NCBI RefSeq assembly: GCF_001886715.1
Contig: NZ_CP018082.1
Coordinates: 1,922,001-1,986,000, forward strand
Origin: Nocardia mangyaensis
GTDB taxonomy: Bacteria; Actinomycetota; Actinomycetes; Mycobacteriales; Mycobacteriaceae
Direction of reading: 5' to 3'
DNA length: 64,000 nt
In this document: positions 1 to 7,677 of the stretch, in pieces
How positions within the stretch are numbered: the stretch's first letter is position 1
Layout: every line of letters starts with the position of its first letter
Position numbers and translations under genes: made by a program
The notes under the pieces: generated by a model
Told to the model about the DNA's origin: nothing
Database searches by the model: none
What the model saw: the letters and a program-made list of their open reading frames with translations, nothing else

Positions 1-1
1 C

Positions 2-259
2 TCCACCCGAGCGGAGAATGACCCAACTCCGCTGTACGAGAACCTCCCTGGGTGGATTCCCGGCGTCGACCGGCATGGCGAGGACCCGACCGAGTCCGAA
101 TTCGGCGGTCAGGTGTTCACTTCCGACCCGGGCTCGCGTACCCCCCTGGTGGGGTACAGCGGTGCCTCGCACAGCGAGTATTGGGAACCTGGTAGCGCGT
201 CGCTGGTCAACATTGGGCAGATCATCGCGGGAAATCTTGGTGAGGTGAGGTACGAGTGA
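2..259 (+). CDS. DUF1023-type alpha/beta hydrolase, C-terminal end (partial)
   Basis: The window opens inside this gene; only the last 85 residues are present. The reading frame is continuous from base 2 and ends at TGA 257-259. The tail contains the motif HSEYWEPGSASLVNIGQI, which resembles the conserved end of actinobacterial DUF1023 alpha/beta hydrolases, where His-Ser-Glu-Tyr near the C-terminus supplies the catalytic histidine. The substrate is unknown for this family. Its stop overlaps the GTG of the following lipoprotein gene (GTGA), so the two are probably co-translated. The family call rests on a short tail. Confidence 0.6.
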   Translation, partial: STRAENDPTPLYENLPGWIPGVDRHGEDPTESEFGGQVFTSDPGSRTPLVGYSGASHSEYWEPGSASLVNIGQIIAGNLGEVRYE

Positions 260-810
260 GACGAATCCGAGTACTGGTACCGATCGCGGTTGCTGTGTTA
301 CTGGCTGTAGTAGGTTGCGGATCGACATCAGAAGGACCCCACGTGGACGAGTCACTCACCGCAGTAGACGCACAACTCAAGATTCGGTCGTACATGTCCG
401 AGCTACTCGCGGAGCTTCCCACTGGGACGGCGTTGTCCAAGAAGCCTGACAACCCGGATCTCGCGACCAAGAATCGTCGAAACCCCATCGCGAATCCGTG
501 CTGGGAGGGCAACGTTCAGTCGGACGGGCCGCGGTACCTCAGTATCGGGTACTGGATCGTCGGTCTGCCGGCTGGTTCGACGACCGAGTATTTCGAGCGG
601 ATACCTGAACTGTGGCAGAGCAAAGGCTGGGCCACGGAACCGCAAGGGCGGACAGTGGTAAAAGCGAAGATCCCGGACGGTTTCGGGTTCCAGCTCCAAG
701 ATGCGGGGAAGGGCGATGGCTCGCTCAGCCTCACTGGATTCTCCCCATGTGTGCCGGAAGCAACGATCGATGCGATGGAGAACGACCCATTCACGATCAC
801 ACAGCCCTGA
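256..810 (+). CDS. Putative lipoprotein
   Basis: A 184-residue protein starting at a GTG that overlaps the preceding stop. Residues 1-21 form a lipoprotein signal peptide: two arginines, a hydrophobic stretch and a lipobox ending VVGC, with Cys21 the predicted lipidated residue. The mature part is hydrophilic with two further cysteines (in NPCWEG and SPCVPE) that could form a disulfide. I do not recognise a catalytic domain. Coupling to a DUF1023-type hydrolase gene is a common nocardial arrangement and suggests a cell-surface partner of that enzyme, which is inference. Confidence 0.75.
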   Translation: MRRIRVLVPIAVAVLLAVVGCGSTSEGPHVDESLTAVDAQLKIRSYMSELLAELPTGTALSKKPDNPDLATKNRRNPIANPCWEGNVQSDGPRYLSIGYWIVGLPAGSTTEYFERIPELWQSKGWATEPQGRTVVKAKIPDGFGFQLQDAGKGDGSLSLTGFSPCVPEATIDAMENDPFTITQP

Positions 811-830
811 ACTAGAAGCCGCGCAGCCGG

Positions 831-2045
831 TCAGGTCGGGACAACTCCGACCCGCTGTGCCAAACGGCCGAGATCACCGGTCGTCAGGTCCCGCCGCGCG
901 CTCCGCATCATGTGCCCGACCAGCTCCCGAACGGGGGCCATTGTGCGCACGTGCTGTGGCGCGGCGTGTTCGGCGCGCAGCAGCGCGTACAGCGAGTCTC
1001 GGTAGTTCTTCTTCATCGCGTACGCGCGGCCCGTCTCTACGAAATACTGAGCGCGTCGACCGTCATTGGGCAGATCCACAGGCGACAACGTCGGTGCGAG
1101 CGCCAGCACCTGGCCGGGTTCGCGCCGCTCCATCGCCGCCGACATCCGCCACAGTGTGACGTTCGCGGGGCCGAACGACTCGTTTCGTGCCACCGATGTG
1201 CTGGACCGGGCATCGGCGAGCCGAGCCGCCTGCTCGGCCGCTTCAGTGAGGTGGGGTTCGGGATCGCCGCCCAAGGTCGCCTCGACGATCGAACCCTGTA
1301 GATGCAGCATCCCGAACGTCTCGACCTCGCCGACCGTGCGCACATCGGCGGCGATCTTCTCGGCGGTCTCGGTCGTGGTCGCCAGCGCCGCGGGCAGTGC
1401 ACCAGGGCGCGACAGCATGATCTGGCCCTGGGCGAACGCGGCGGCCGCGATCGGCGCGACGCCGCCGATGTGGGTGGCGGCGCGTTCGGACTCCTGTGCG
1501 GCTGTCCACGCCAGCGCGTAGTAACCCCGTGCTCGCAGCGCCGACGCGACACCGTATGTCACGGTGGCGAGAACATCCCACGCGCGCTCGGCGTGGCCGC
1601 CCGCGGCGCCGCGGACGTGACGGTAGGCGTCAGTCAGCATCGGAGCGAGGAGCGGTCCGAGCGTGGCGTAGTCGCAATCGTTGCGAAGCTCGGTTGCGGT
1701 CCGTGCGAGAGCGGCCAGTTCGTCGAGAGTATGAGGTGGCGCTAGATCGGTAATGTTGCCGCGCGACCACAGCACAGTCTCCAGCTCGGGAACGGCGGCG
1801 TGGAACCCCGCTGTGGATGGATCCAGCTTGTCCTGCTCATGGCCGGTCAGGTCACCGATGGTGACCCCGAGCGCCGCTGCCAGTGCGAGCAGTATCCGAC
1901 GTGAGTCGATCGGCCGTTCACCGTTCTCGTACTTGGCGATCGCGCCCCGGCTCAACCCTGTCCTGTCGGCCAATACCTGCTGCGAGATTCCCCGGCGCGC
2001 CCGGATCTCGCGCACCTTTTGCCCGATGAAGCGGTCGGCGTCCAT
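831..2045 (-). CDS. XRE-family regulator with TPR-like C-terminal region
   Basis: A 404-residue regulator. Residues 8-60 are a classical XRE helix-turn-helix (QKVREIRARRGISQQVLADR, then GAIAKYENGERP). The remaining 340 residues are alanine-rich alpha-helix resembling the TPR-type ligand or partner domains of actinobacterial regulators. I chose ATG 2045 because GGGAGAG lies just upstream and the HTH starts immediately; the frame stays open upstream to 2150. The gene faces a cluster of small genes starting near 2280, and a perfect 19-bp palindrome at 2110-2128 lies between them, so it probably controls itself and the divergent cluster. Its regulon is unknown. Confidence 0.85.
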   Translation of the reverse strand: MDADRFIGQKVREIRARRGISQQVLADRTGLSRGAIAKYENGERPIDSRRILLALAAALGVTIGDLTGHEQDKLDPSTAGFHAAVPELETVLWSRGNITDLAPPHTLDELAALARTATELRNDCDYATLGPLLAPMLTDAYRHVRGAAGGHAERAWDVLATVTYGVASALRARGYYALAWTAAQESERAATHIGGVAPIAAAAFAQGQIMLSRPGALPAALATTTETAEKIAADVRTVGEVETFGMLHLQGSIVEATLGGDPEPHLTEAAEQAARLADARSSTSVARNESFGPANVTLWRMSAAMERREPGQVLALAPTLSPVDLPNDGRRAQYFVETGRAYAMKKNYRDSLYALLRAEHAAPQHVRTMAPVRELVGHMMRSARRDLTTGDLGRLAQRVGVVPT

Positions 2046-2109
2046 GAACTCTCCCGTCGATGACCTGACAACCCACATCGTACGTCCGTTTTTCCGCCTG
2101 ATCCCTGTG

Positions 2110-2128
2110 TTGTCCCGCGGCGGGACAA
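2110..2128. promoter_or_regulatory. 19-bp palindrome, candidate operator of the XRE regulator
   Basis: TTGTCCCGCGGCGGGACAA is a perfect inverted repeat of two 9-bp arms around one central base. It lies 65 bp upstream of the regulator start (2045) and 152 bp upstream of the first small gene on the other strand. Size and symmetry suit a dimeric HTH protein. Binding is inferred from position. Confidence 0.55.
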
Positions 2129-2279
2129 AGTGACGCGGGGTTGCGGCCAATGTCGTTCCAGCCCCGCCGCCGGGGTGATGGCAGGGCGCCCGCCCGCCAC
2201 CTCGGGCTCAGTGAGCTGCACCCGATGGCGAAAGCCCCCGGCGGTGGGTGCATCCACCGTGAACCAACGAGGAGGGACC

Positions 2280-2396
2280 GTGCCGCGACACCGACATGTA
2301 CCGCCGACGAACCGATGCACTCCGCTTCAGGAAACCCGATTTCCCGTAATCGGGCCGCAGATCCATCGCAGCTGGCAGGGCGGGGGGTCGCGATGA
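2280..2396 (+). CDS. 38-residue micro-ORF, candidate first gene of a small-protein cluster
   Basis: A GTG at 2280 follows a strong Shine-Dalgarno sequence (GAGGAGGGACC), and the 38-codon frame ends at TGA 2394-2396, overlapping the next ATG as ATGA. The product is basic and proline-rich (begins MPRHRHVPPTNRC) with no membrane segment. Support comes from the ribosome site and the coupling overlap; it is too short for codon statistics. It could be a leader peptide that governs translation of the next gene. Function unknown. Confidence 0.45.
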   Translation: MPRHRHVPPTNRCTPLQETRFPVIGPQIHRSWQGGGSR

Positions 2397-2548
2397 CACA
2401 GGACAATTCGACGACTTCGTCGACCTCTGATGGGTCCAGTCTCGACCGCTTGGTCGAACTCCTCGAGTCGATGAGGGAAGCAGGGTGGGTTGAGGCATCG
2501 CCCGTGCGACTCTGCCTCGATACCGGCACGACCGACAGTAGCGGGTAG
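2393..2548 (+). CDS. 51-residue small hypothetical protein
   Basis: The frame runs from ATG 2393 (upstream GGGGGG) to TAG 2546-2548. The product has a Ser/Thr-rich N-terminus and one probable amphipathic helix (residues 16-31, SLDRLVELLESMREAG). It overlaps the preceding micro-ORF by ATGA and the next frame at its stop, so it sits in a tightly coupled cluster opposite the XRE regulator. No family recognised. A role with the HTH-less DUF5753 protein downstream is only suggested by position. Confidence 0.5.
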   Translation: MTQDNSTTSSTSDGSSLDRLVELLESMREAGWVEASPVRLCLDTGTTDSSG

Positions 2549-2553
2549 TGAGT

Positions 2554-3033
2554 ATGGCCTCGACAAGTTCGTCCGACGCGGCGTATTCCGAAACGCCGCG
2601 TTCGCGATGTGAGTTCTACCGCGACGTCTGTTTGTTGCCGACGGTGGTCGATCCTGAGTCGGGTCGAATCACCATGCGGGCCGGGTTGATCGGCGCCGTG
2701 ATGATGCCCGCCGGTCTCGCTCAACGCGTTCGAACAACGCTCGATCAACGGGGTGTCGCACCGCTGTCGATCATCAGCCACCCGAGAGCAGCCATGTGGA
2801 CTTTTCTCGTGCGCACCGATATCCGACCCATGGGGGACCCGGCTGATGTGGCGCGACTGTGGCGGGCGAGAGTCGTCGTCATCCGAGAAGGCGACATCGC
2901 ACTCCCGTCTCCGACATCCGATCCGCTTGTGGCCCGAACATGGATATCACCGGCCATCAGTGCGTTTCGGCCGTCGGGAGCGGTTGTTCTCGAGTGTGCT
3001 CGTGCCTGCTTGCAGATGCGGAACCCGGGATGA
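2554..3033 (+). CDS. Hypothetical protein, 159 residues
   Basis: The start is either GTG 2548, overlapping the previous stop by one base, or ATG 2554; I chose the ATG. The product has a Cys-containing N-terminal segment, a central region predicted to be alpha/beta (RAGLIGAVMMPAGLAQRV, then HPRAAMWTFLVR) and a conserved-looking tail (SPAISAFRPSGAVVLECARA). I recall similar small proteins beside HTH regulators in Nocardia but cannot name the family. It has no signal peptide or membrane helix, so it is probably cytosolic. Confidence 0.6.
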   Translation: MASTSSSDAAYSETPRSRCEFYRDVCLLPTVVDPESGRITMRAGLIGAVMMPAGLAQRVRTTLDQRGVAPLSIISHPRAAMWTFLVRTDIRPMGDPADVARLWRARVVVIREGDIALPSPTSDPLVARTWISPAISAFRPSGAVVLECARACLQMRNPG

Positions 3034-3211
3034 GGTCGGATTCGCGACCGAACTGCACACGAGCCTTCATGCCATCGGTATGGCCTCGGGTGCGCCAGCG
3101 CACCTCACACTGTGCCGATCGTCAGCCGAGGTGAGACGCGTTTCCGGAGGTCTACTTCCGCTCAGAACTCCGGGGACGCCGATCTCCCGGGAACCAACCA
3201 TCCCATCAATC

Positions 3212-3886
3212 ATGAAACGCCTAGGAAGAGGTGAAACGGTGTTTTACACCACCTGGTACGAAACGTGCGGCACCGGGCTATCGACGCTGCAACGCAGCCT
3301 CATCGCTCTCGAGCACACGACTGCCAATCAGCGTGGGTACAGCCCGGACCTGATACCAGCACTACTACAGACTCCGGCTTACGCCCGCGCGGTCTTGTCC
3401 GTGTGCGTCTCGGTACTCCAAATCCCCGACGACACCGAAGAGACAGTCACCGCGCTCTTGCAGCGGCACACCATCCTTGATGCACCTGGCCGCCGGTTCC
3501 ACCTGCTCATTGGTGAGACCGCGTTGTTGCGGAAGGTAGGCGCTGCGGACGTGATGGCAGACCAGGTCCGATTCCTCCTGGAAATTCTGGCTACCCGCGA
3601 AAACGTAGAAATCGGGATCGTGCCCCTGGATTCCGAACTGGTCGCTCCGGCTGCGAATTTCGTGATCCCTGACGAGTCGATCGTCGACATCGAAACTGTC
3701 ACCGGCTTCGTCACCGCCACGGGCGCCGAGGAGATCGCGTCGGCAGTGAGAACCTTCGATCTGATCGCCACCGTGGCTGCCTACGATGACGGTGCTCGCG
3801 TCATCCTGAACCGAGCACTGGCCACCCACGTCATCGGCTGCTCGCAGGCGGCGCTCACGTCGAATATTGGCCAGGGTTCCCCCTGA
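3212..3886 (+). CDS. DUF5753 (Scr1-type) domain protein lacking its HTH
   Basis: The translation matches the DUF5753 ligand domain normally found behind an XRE helix-turn-helix. Landmarks are TWYETCGTGLSTLQRSLIAL, then YSPDLIPALLQTPAYARAV, FHLLIGETALL and a C-terminal NVEIGIVPL region. From ATG 3212 it has 224 residues and no room for the usual N-terminal HTH of about 80 residues. The frame stays open to 2753, but that part overlaps the previous gene and shows no HTH signature. It may be a free sensor or antitoxin-like domain, or a decayed regulator. The start is uncertain. Confidence 0.65.
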   Translation: MKRLGRGETVFYTTWYETCGTGLSTLQRSLIALEHTTANQRGYSPDLIPALLQTPAYARAVLSVCVSVLQIPDDTEETVTALLQRHTILDAPGRRFHLLIGETALLRKVGAADVMADQVRFLLEILATRENVEIGIVPLDSELVAPAANFVIPDESIVDIETVTGFVTATGAEEIASAVRTFDLIATVAAYDDGARVILNRALATHVIGCSQAALTSNIGQGSP

Positions 3887-4007
3887 ACCCCTGGACGATC
3901 CACGTCGAGTCCGAGCTCGTTCACGTTAATCCCTTGTGTACCAACATGGTTGCTGATCAGGACCGGCGTATAGGATCAGTCGAAGTGCGGGCAGCATTGA
4001 GCCGGAC

Positions 4008-4367
4008 CTACTGGCCGTAGCTGCGGCGCAGGTTCGCGTTGATGAGTTTGTCTATTCGGTGGCGTAGGTGGCCAGTCGTGGAGTCGTCGGGGAGTGGGTC
4101 GTCGACGTACAGGGTCCAGCGTAGGTCGGTGCCGGAACCACCGTCGGAGGGGAGATCGAACTGAAGGCGGGCGTCGGGGCGTCGGGGCCACAGCGAACTC
4201 CACACCACGAAGTGGGGGTAAGTGCTGTCGAGGACGGTGGGGCGTTGCTCGTCCCGGAGGAGGTTGAGCCATGGGCGGGTGGGGTCGCGGTCGGGGTTGG
4301 TGAGTGATTCGAAGATGGCGTGCGGGGGTGCGGGCTGGTTCCGCTTTCGGCTGCCGATGACGTGCAT
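4008..4367 (-). CDS. Hypothetical protein, 119 residues
   Basis: A compact protein from ATG 4367 with strongly GC-biased third codon positions. It is rich in Trp, Pro and Arg, includes the stretch YPHFVVWSSLWPRR, and has no membrane segment. Opening with a Pro- and Phe-containing helix (PPHAIFESLTNP) followed by aromatic beta-like stretches is reminiscent of small SRPBCC-fold proteins, but I cannot confirm that. It lies downstream of the helical-repeat gene on the same strand, with a gap of 76 bases. Confidence 0.6.
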   Translation of the reverse strand: MHVIGSRKRNQPAPPHAIFESLTNPDRDPTRPWLNLLRDEQRPTVLDSTYPHFVVWSSLWPRRPDARLQFDLPSDGGSGTDLRWTLYVDDPLPDDSTTGHLRHRIDKLINANLRRSYGQ

Positions 4368-4443
4368 TCCGCGGAGCGTATCCGGATGAATCGGGCGTGG
4401 AGACCGACTGAGAGTGAGTGTCGTGCCAGGGGTGCGCGCTGAT

Positions 4444-5697
4444 TCAGGAGCTCAGTTGGTCGCTGAGCTCGGGGAGGCCGGATCGCGCTGCCTGTGCGGC
4501 GAGAAGCTCTCGCAAGGGCTGGGGGATCTCGGTTCGAATGTCGGACAGGGCTGTCCAGAACGCTGGATCGGTTGTGGTGAAGGTGCTGATCAGGTCTTCG
4601 AGGTCGGGGGCCTCGTTGAGCAGGGTCAGGGATCGGGTGCGGGTGGGGGTGTCGAAGGCGAGGACGATCGGGAGGAGAGATGCCCACTGGTTGTGGGTGT
4701 GGGCCTGTTCGATCAGGGCGGTGAGTGAGTCGTCGGATTCGGTGGCGACTCGCGCTGCCACGCACTGCGATTGGGTGGGGGTCAGGTGGGCGGCGAGGGG
4801 GAGCAGGTCTGACCAGAGGTCGTGGGTGAGGGCGGTGTCGGTGATGGTGGTGAGGGCCTCGGGGGTGTGGAGGAGGGGGCGTTGGGTGAGGTGTTGGAGG
4901 GCGGTGGGGGTCATGCCCGCGGCTACCGGGAGGAGGGTGTCCCAGGCGTCGAGTTCATCGACGGCGGTGAGGAGGCCGTCGATGACTTCGTCGTCCTGGT
5001 CGGCGGCGATGTCGCCGATGCGGGAGCGTTCGGCGGGGCCGAGGAGGTCGAGCAGGGTGATGGCTTCGGGCCATTGGTTTTCGGTGTGGGTGGCGCGGAG
5101 CATGCCGGGGATGCGGTCGGCGACCAGGGTGAGGAGGCGGTCGGCGGCGGAGGTGTTCTCGAGGTAGTAGCCGACGTGCAGGAGGTCGATGTCGGCGGCG
5201 TGGGGGAGGGCGGCGCGCAGGGCCGAGTCGGGGACGGAGCCGGCCAGGCGGCCCATGGTGAGGTAGTCGCCGCGGCGGATGAGCTCGCGGGCGACGGCGG
5301 CGGCCATCGAGGTGGGGACGTGGGTGATGACCTCGGCGGCGCGGTGCGGGTCGAGGGTGACGGTGGCGTCGGCGAGGAAGCTCGGGGACAGCGAACCGGC
5401 GATGGCGACGGCTCGGGCCGGGTCGACCGATCCGGCGACGGCGGCGGCGAGGACGGGGCCGAAGGCGGCCTCGGTGATCTTGGCGGCGATGGGCGCGGGG
5501 ACGAGTTTGGCGGCGGCGCCGATGCGTTGCATGCGGCGGGCGTCTCGGCGGGAGATCAGATCGTTGACCTGGTCGCGGAAGGCGCGGATCGCAGCCGGTG
5601 GGAGCTCGGCGAGGAATGCCAGGTCGGCCGGGTCGGGCTGGTCGAGGACGCGGGCCAGCTTGGCGATCTCGGCGGTCGTGTGGTGGGTGGCGGTCAC
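4444..5697 (-). CDS. Helical-repeat hypothetical protein, 417 residues
   Basis: The start is GTG 5697, overlapping the stop of the upstream 71-residue gene as GTGA; the frame is open to 6201, but that region holds the TetR operators. The protein is all-alpha. Its second half repeats a unit of roughly 45 residues marked by W-x-x-L-L-P (DAWDTLLPVAA, HDLWSDLLPLAA, HNQWASLLPIVL). This indicates a superhelical protein-binding scaffold. No catalytic motif is visible. It is the second gene of an operon divergent from a TetR regulator, whose operators probably repress it. Function unknown. Confidence 0.75.
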   Translation of the reverse strand: MTATHHTTAEIAKLARVLDQPDPADLAFLAELPPAAIRAFRDQVNDLISRRDARRMQRIGAAAKLVPAPIAAKITEAAFGPVLAAAVAGSVDPARAVAIAGSLSPSFLADATVTLDPHRAAEVITHVPTSMAAAVARELIRRGDYLTMGRLAGSVPDSALRAALPHAADIDLLHVGYYLENTSAADRLLTLVADRIPGMLRATHTENQWPEAITLLDLLGPAERSRIGDIAADQDDEVIDGLLTAVDELDAWDTLLPVAAGMTPTALQHLTQRPLLHTPEALTTITDTALTHDLWSDLLPLAAHLTPTQSQCVAARVATESDDSLTALIEQAHTHNQWASLLPIVLAFDTPTRTRSLTLLNEAPDLEDLISTFTTTDPAFWTALSDIRTEIPQPLRELLAAQAARSGLPELSDQLSS

Positions 5698-5909
5698 AGG
5701 CCGAGCACCTTCTTCACGGCGGGACGGGCCAGGCGGGGGATGTGCCGCATGCCGGCGTCGAGGGCGTTGTTCAGGGCGGCTTCGCGCTGGTCGAGGGCGT
5801 GGTGGACGAAGCCGTCGAGGCGGGTGAACTCGTCGGGGGAGAGGGCGGCGAACTCCGGCGGCGGTGGGGTGCCGAGTGTCGTGGTGAGTTGACGCAGGGC
5901 ATCCGGCAC
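5694..5909 (-). CDS. Small hypothetical protein, 71 residues, first gene of a TetR-controlled pair
   Basis: GTG 5909 is preceded by AAGGAG at good spacing. The product is a soluble helical protein with a proline stretch near residue 15 and a basic end (RPAVKKVLGL). It overlaps the next gene by four bases. Two copies of the operator GTACTGnCGGTAC lie 34-67 bp upstream of its start, so transcription is probably controlled by the divergent TetR regulator. No family recognised; the coupling suggests it works with the 417-residue repeat protein. Confidence 0.7.
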   Translation of the reverse strand: MPDALRQLTTTLGTPPPPEFAALSPDEFTRLDGFVHHALDQREAALNNALDAGMRHIPRLARPAVKKVLGL

Positions 5910-5942
5910 GGGCTTCTCCTTCGATGGTGTCCGACAGGTTTC

Positions 5943-5955
5943 GTACTGTCGGTAC
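5943..5955. promoter_or_regulatory. TetR operator copy 1
   Basis: GTACTGTCGGTAC is a near-perfect palindrome, first of three matching copies between the divergent TetR gene and the 71/417-residue operon. It starts 21 bp from copy 2, two helical turns, which would place two dimers on the same DNA face. Confidence 0.6.
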
Positions 5956-5963
5956 GGAGCGTG

Positions 5964-5976
5964 ATACTGCCGGTAC
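5964..5976. promoter_or_regulatory. TetR operator copy 2
   Basis: ATACTGCCGGTAC matches copy 1 at 11 of 13 positions, and both mismatches are compatible with the GTACYGnCRGTAC palindrome logic. It lies 55 bp upstream of the operon start at 5909. Confidence 0.55.
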
Positions 5977-6043
5977 GGTGGCCGAATGTAAAGCCTGCTG
6001 GATCTGTGTCGGGCTGCTGCGGACCTCGGTGGGGTGCGCGATC

Positions 6044-6056
6044 GTACTGGCGGTAC
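6044..6056. promoter_or_regulatory. TetR operator copy 3
   Basis: GTACTGGCGGTAC differs from copy 1 only at the central base. It ends 17 bp before the chosen TetR start at 6074, a position suited to autorepression. Confidence 0.6.
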
Positions 6057-6073
6057 GTGTAGTGTCGAGATCC

Positions 6074-6742
6074 GTGACCCGTGCCAAACGACCGCCGCCG
6101 GTGAGCCGGGACGCGATCGTCGACGCGGCCATACGGGTCCTCGACCGCGACGGCCCCCGGCCGAGCATGGAGGCCATCGCGGCCGAGGCGGGGATCACCA
6201 AACCGCGGCTCTATCGCCAGTTCACCGACAAGGGCGACCTCTACACCGCCATCGGCAGCCGCTTCGCCGACACGGCCTTCGCGGCGACCGGCGCCGACCT
6301 CACGCTGCTGCTCCAGCCGCCGCGCGAGGCCATCGCCAGGGCGCTCGGCGACTACGCCGCGGGCATCCTCGACCACCCCGATGTCTTCCGATTCCTGGCG
6401 CAGGCCCAGACCGGATCGACCAGGGACGGTTCGGTCTGGCAATACGACCTGAGCAGCGCCGTCGCGAACCGATTCGCGAAACGGGCACGCGCGGTGGCTG
6501 ATTCGATTCCGCTCGACACCGAGGGCATCGACTATCTGGCACGCGGGATAGTCGGGGTGATGATCGCGCTCACCGATCTCTGGCTGACCGAACCCATGCC
6601 GGACCCGGCGGAATTCGTCGATCGGGCCGGGGAATTGGTGTGGGGGATGATCAACGCGTTCCTGCGTGGACGGGGTGTCGACGCCGATTCGGACGTGCCG
6701 ATCTTCGTCACCCTCGCGGCGCTGAACCAGGACAGCGACTGA
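6074..6742 (+). CDS. TetR-family transcriptional regulator
   Basis: A 222-residue TetR protein from GTG 6074. Residues 12-57 form the DNA-binding domain (SRDAIVDAAIRVL, then IAAEAGITKPRLYRQFTDK). The helical C-terminus is the ligand and dimer domain and contains Trp residues typical of hydrophobic pockets. The frame is open upstream to 5924, but starting there would place operators inside the gene, and the conserved part begins after 6074. No Shine-Dalgarno is visible, so the message may be leaderless. It faces the 71/417-residue operon across three operator copies. Ligand unknown. Confidence 0.85.
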   Translation: MTRAKRPPPVSRDAIVDAAIRVLDRDGPRPSMEAIAAEAGITKPRLYRQFTDKGDLYTAIGSRFADTAFAATGADLTLLLQPPREAIARALGDYAAGILDHPDVFRFLAQAQTGSTRDGSVWQYDLSSAVANRFAKRARAVADSIPLDTEGIDYLARGIVGVMIALTDLWLTEPMPDPAEFVDRAGELVWGMINAFLRGRGVDADSDVPIFVTLAALNQDSD

Positions 6743-6911
6743 GGGAGATTCTCGGCGTCGGATCGCGAGTTCGGAGAACAAAACGATCACGGTCTCGCGC
6801 AATCGCGTCGGATAGGAGATGCTGTCTCCTGACATGCGACACGCGGGCGCGGCGTGACATTTCCGCGACCTTTTCGTAATGTTGCAGAGACCTAATTATC
6901 GACAGTAGCTG

Positions 6912-7562
6912 GTGATCGAGAACGTGCCTGGTCAACATCGGAAAACGGCCCCTGCCCCTGGGAGTCGTGGGGCTCTGGGTGTCTGTGGGCTCGCCATGAC
7001 TGTTCCGGCGATGCTGTGGATGGCGTTCAAACCGAGCCCGGCGGTGCCGGAGGCTGCCGCGGCCGAGCCGCGGTCGACGTCGAACATCGAGCTCGATCCG
7101 ATCGCCGCCGCGGCACAGCACACCGAGCTCGAGCCCGAGTCCGGACTCGAGCCGGTGGCGGCCGACGACGAATTGGCGGCTCTGTCGGCGATGAAGGCCA
7201 AGCTGCTGTGCTCGACGGACCTGCGCGGCGCCAAGCCCCATGTGGCACAGGTGGGGCGGCTGATCCAGCAGACCTTCGGTCTCCACGACATCGGCGGCGC
7301 CGAGGGGCGCTGGGACGGCGACCACGGCTCGGGCCTGGCGCTCGACTTCATGACGCCCAACGCCGCGGTCGGCGACACGATCGCCGAGTTCGTGCTGGCC
7401 AACAAGGAGCGCTTCGGCGTCACCTATGTGATCTGGAAGCAGCGCTACAACGACGGCAACGGCTGGTCGCTCATGGAAGACCGCGGCAGCTCGACCCAGA
7501 ACCACTACGACCACGTCCACGTGTCGTTCCACTCCTACGGCGCGGCGAACCTCACCTGCTGA
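6912..7562 (+). CDS. Secreted peptidase-like protein (VanY/ARB_07466-type C-terminal domain)
   Basis: A 216-residue protein from GTG 6912 (GTG 6924 is an alternative). A hydrophobic anchor or signal at about residues 20-39 is followed by an acidic, Ala/Glu-rich linker and a C-terminal domain with the zinc-site pattern of D-Ala-D-Ala carboxypeptidase-like folds: DHGSGLALDF (His138, Asp145) and NHYDHVHVSF (His201, His203). Many actinobacterial proteins with this domain are secreted and of unproven substrate; action on peptidoglycan is inferred. It stands alone, with a small hairpin (7565-7583) after the stop. Confidence 0.75.
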   Translation: MIENVPGQHRKTAPAPGSRGALGVCGLAMTVPAMLWMAFKPSPAVPEAAAAEPRSTSNIELDPIAAAAQHTELEPESGLEPVAADDELAALSAMKAKLLCSTDLRGAKPHVAQVGRLIQQTFGLHDIGGAEGRWDGDHGSGLALDFMTPNAAVGDTIAEFVLANKERFGVTYVIWKQRYNDGNGWSLMEDRGSSTQNHYDHVHVSFHSYGAANLTC

Positions 7563-7677
7563 CTGTCACTGTTGGTTGGTGACGCGTATTCCTGCGCCTT
7601 CCTGAGCAATTCGCCGCGCGGAACCGGTGGCGCTCGTACGGTGTAAACGCATCGGCTCGACGAGGAGGTTCTGCGCG

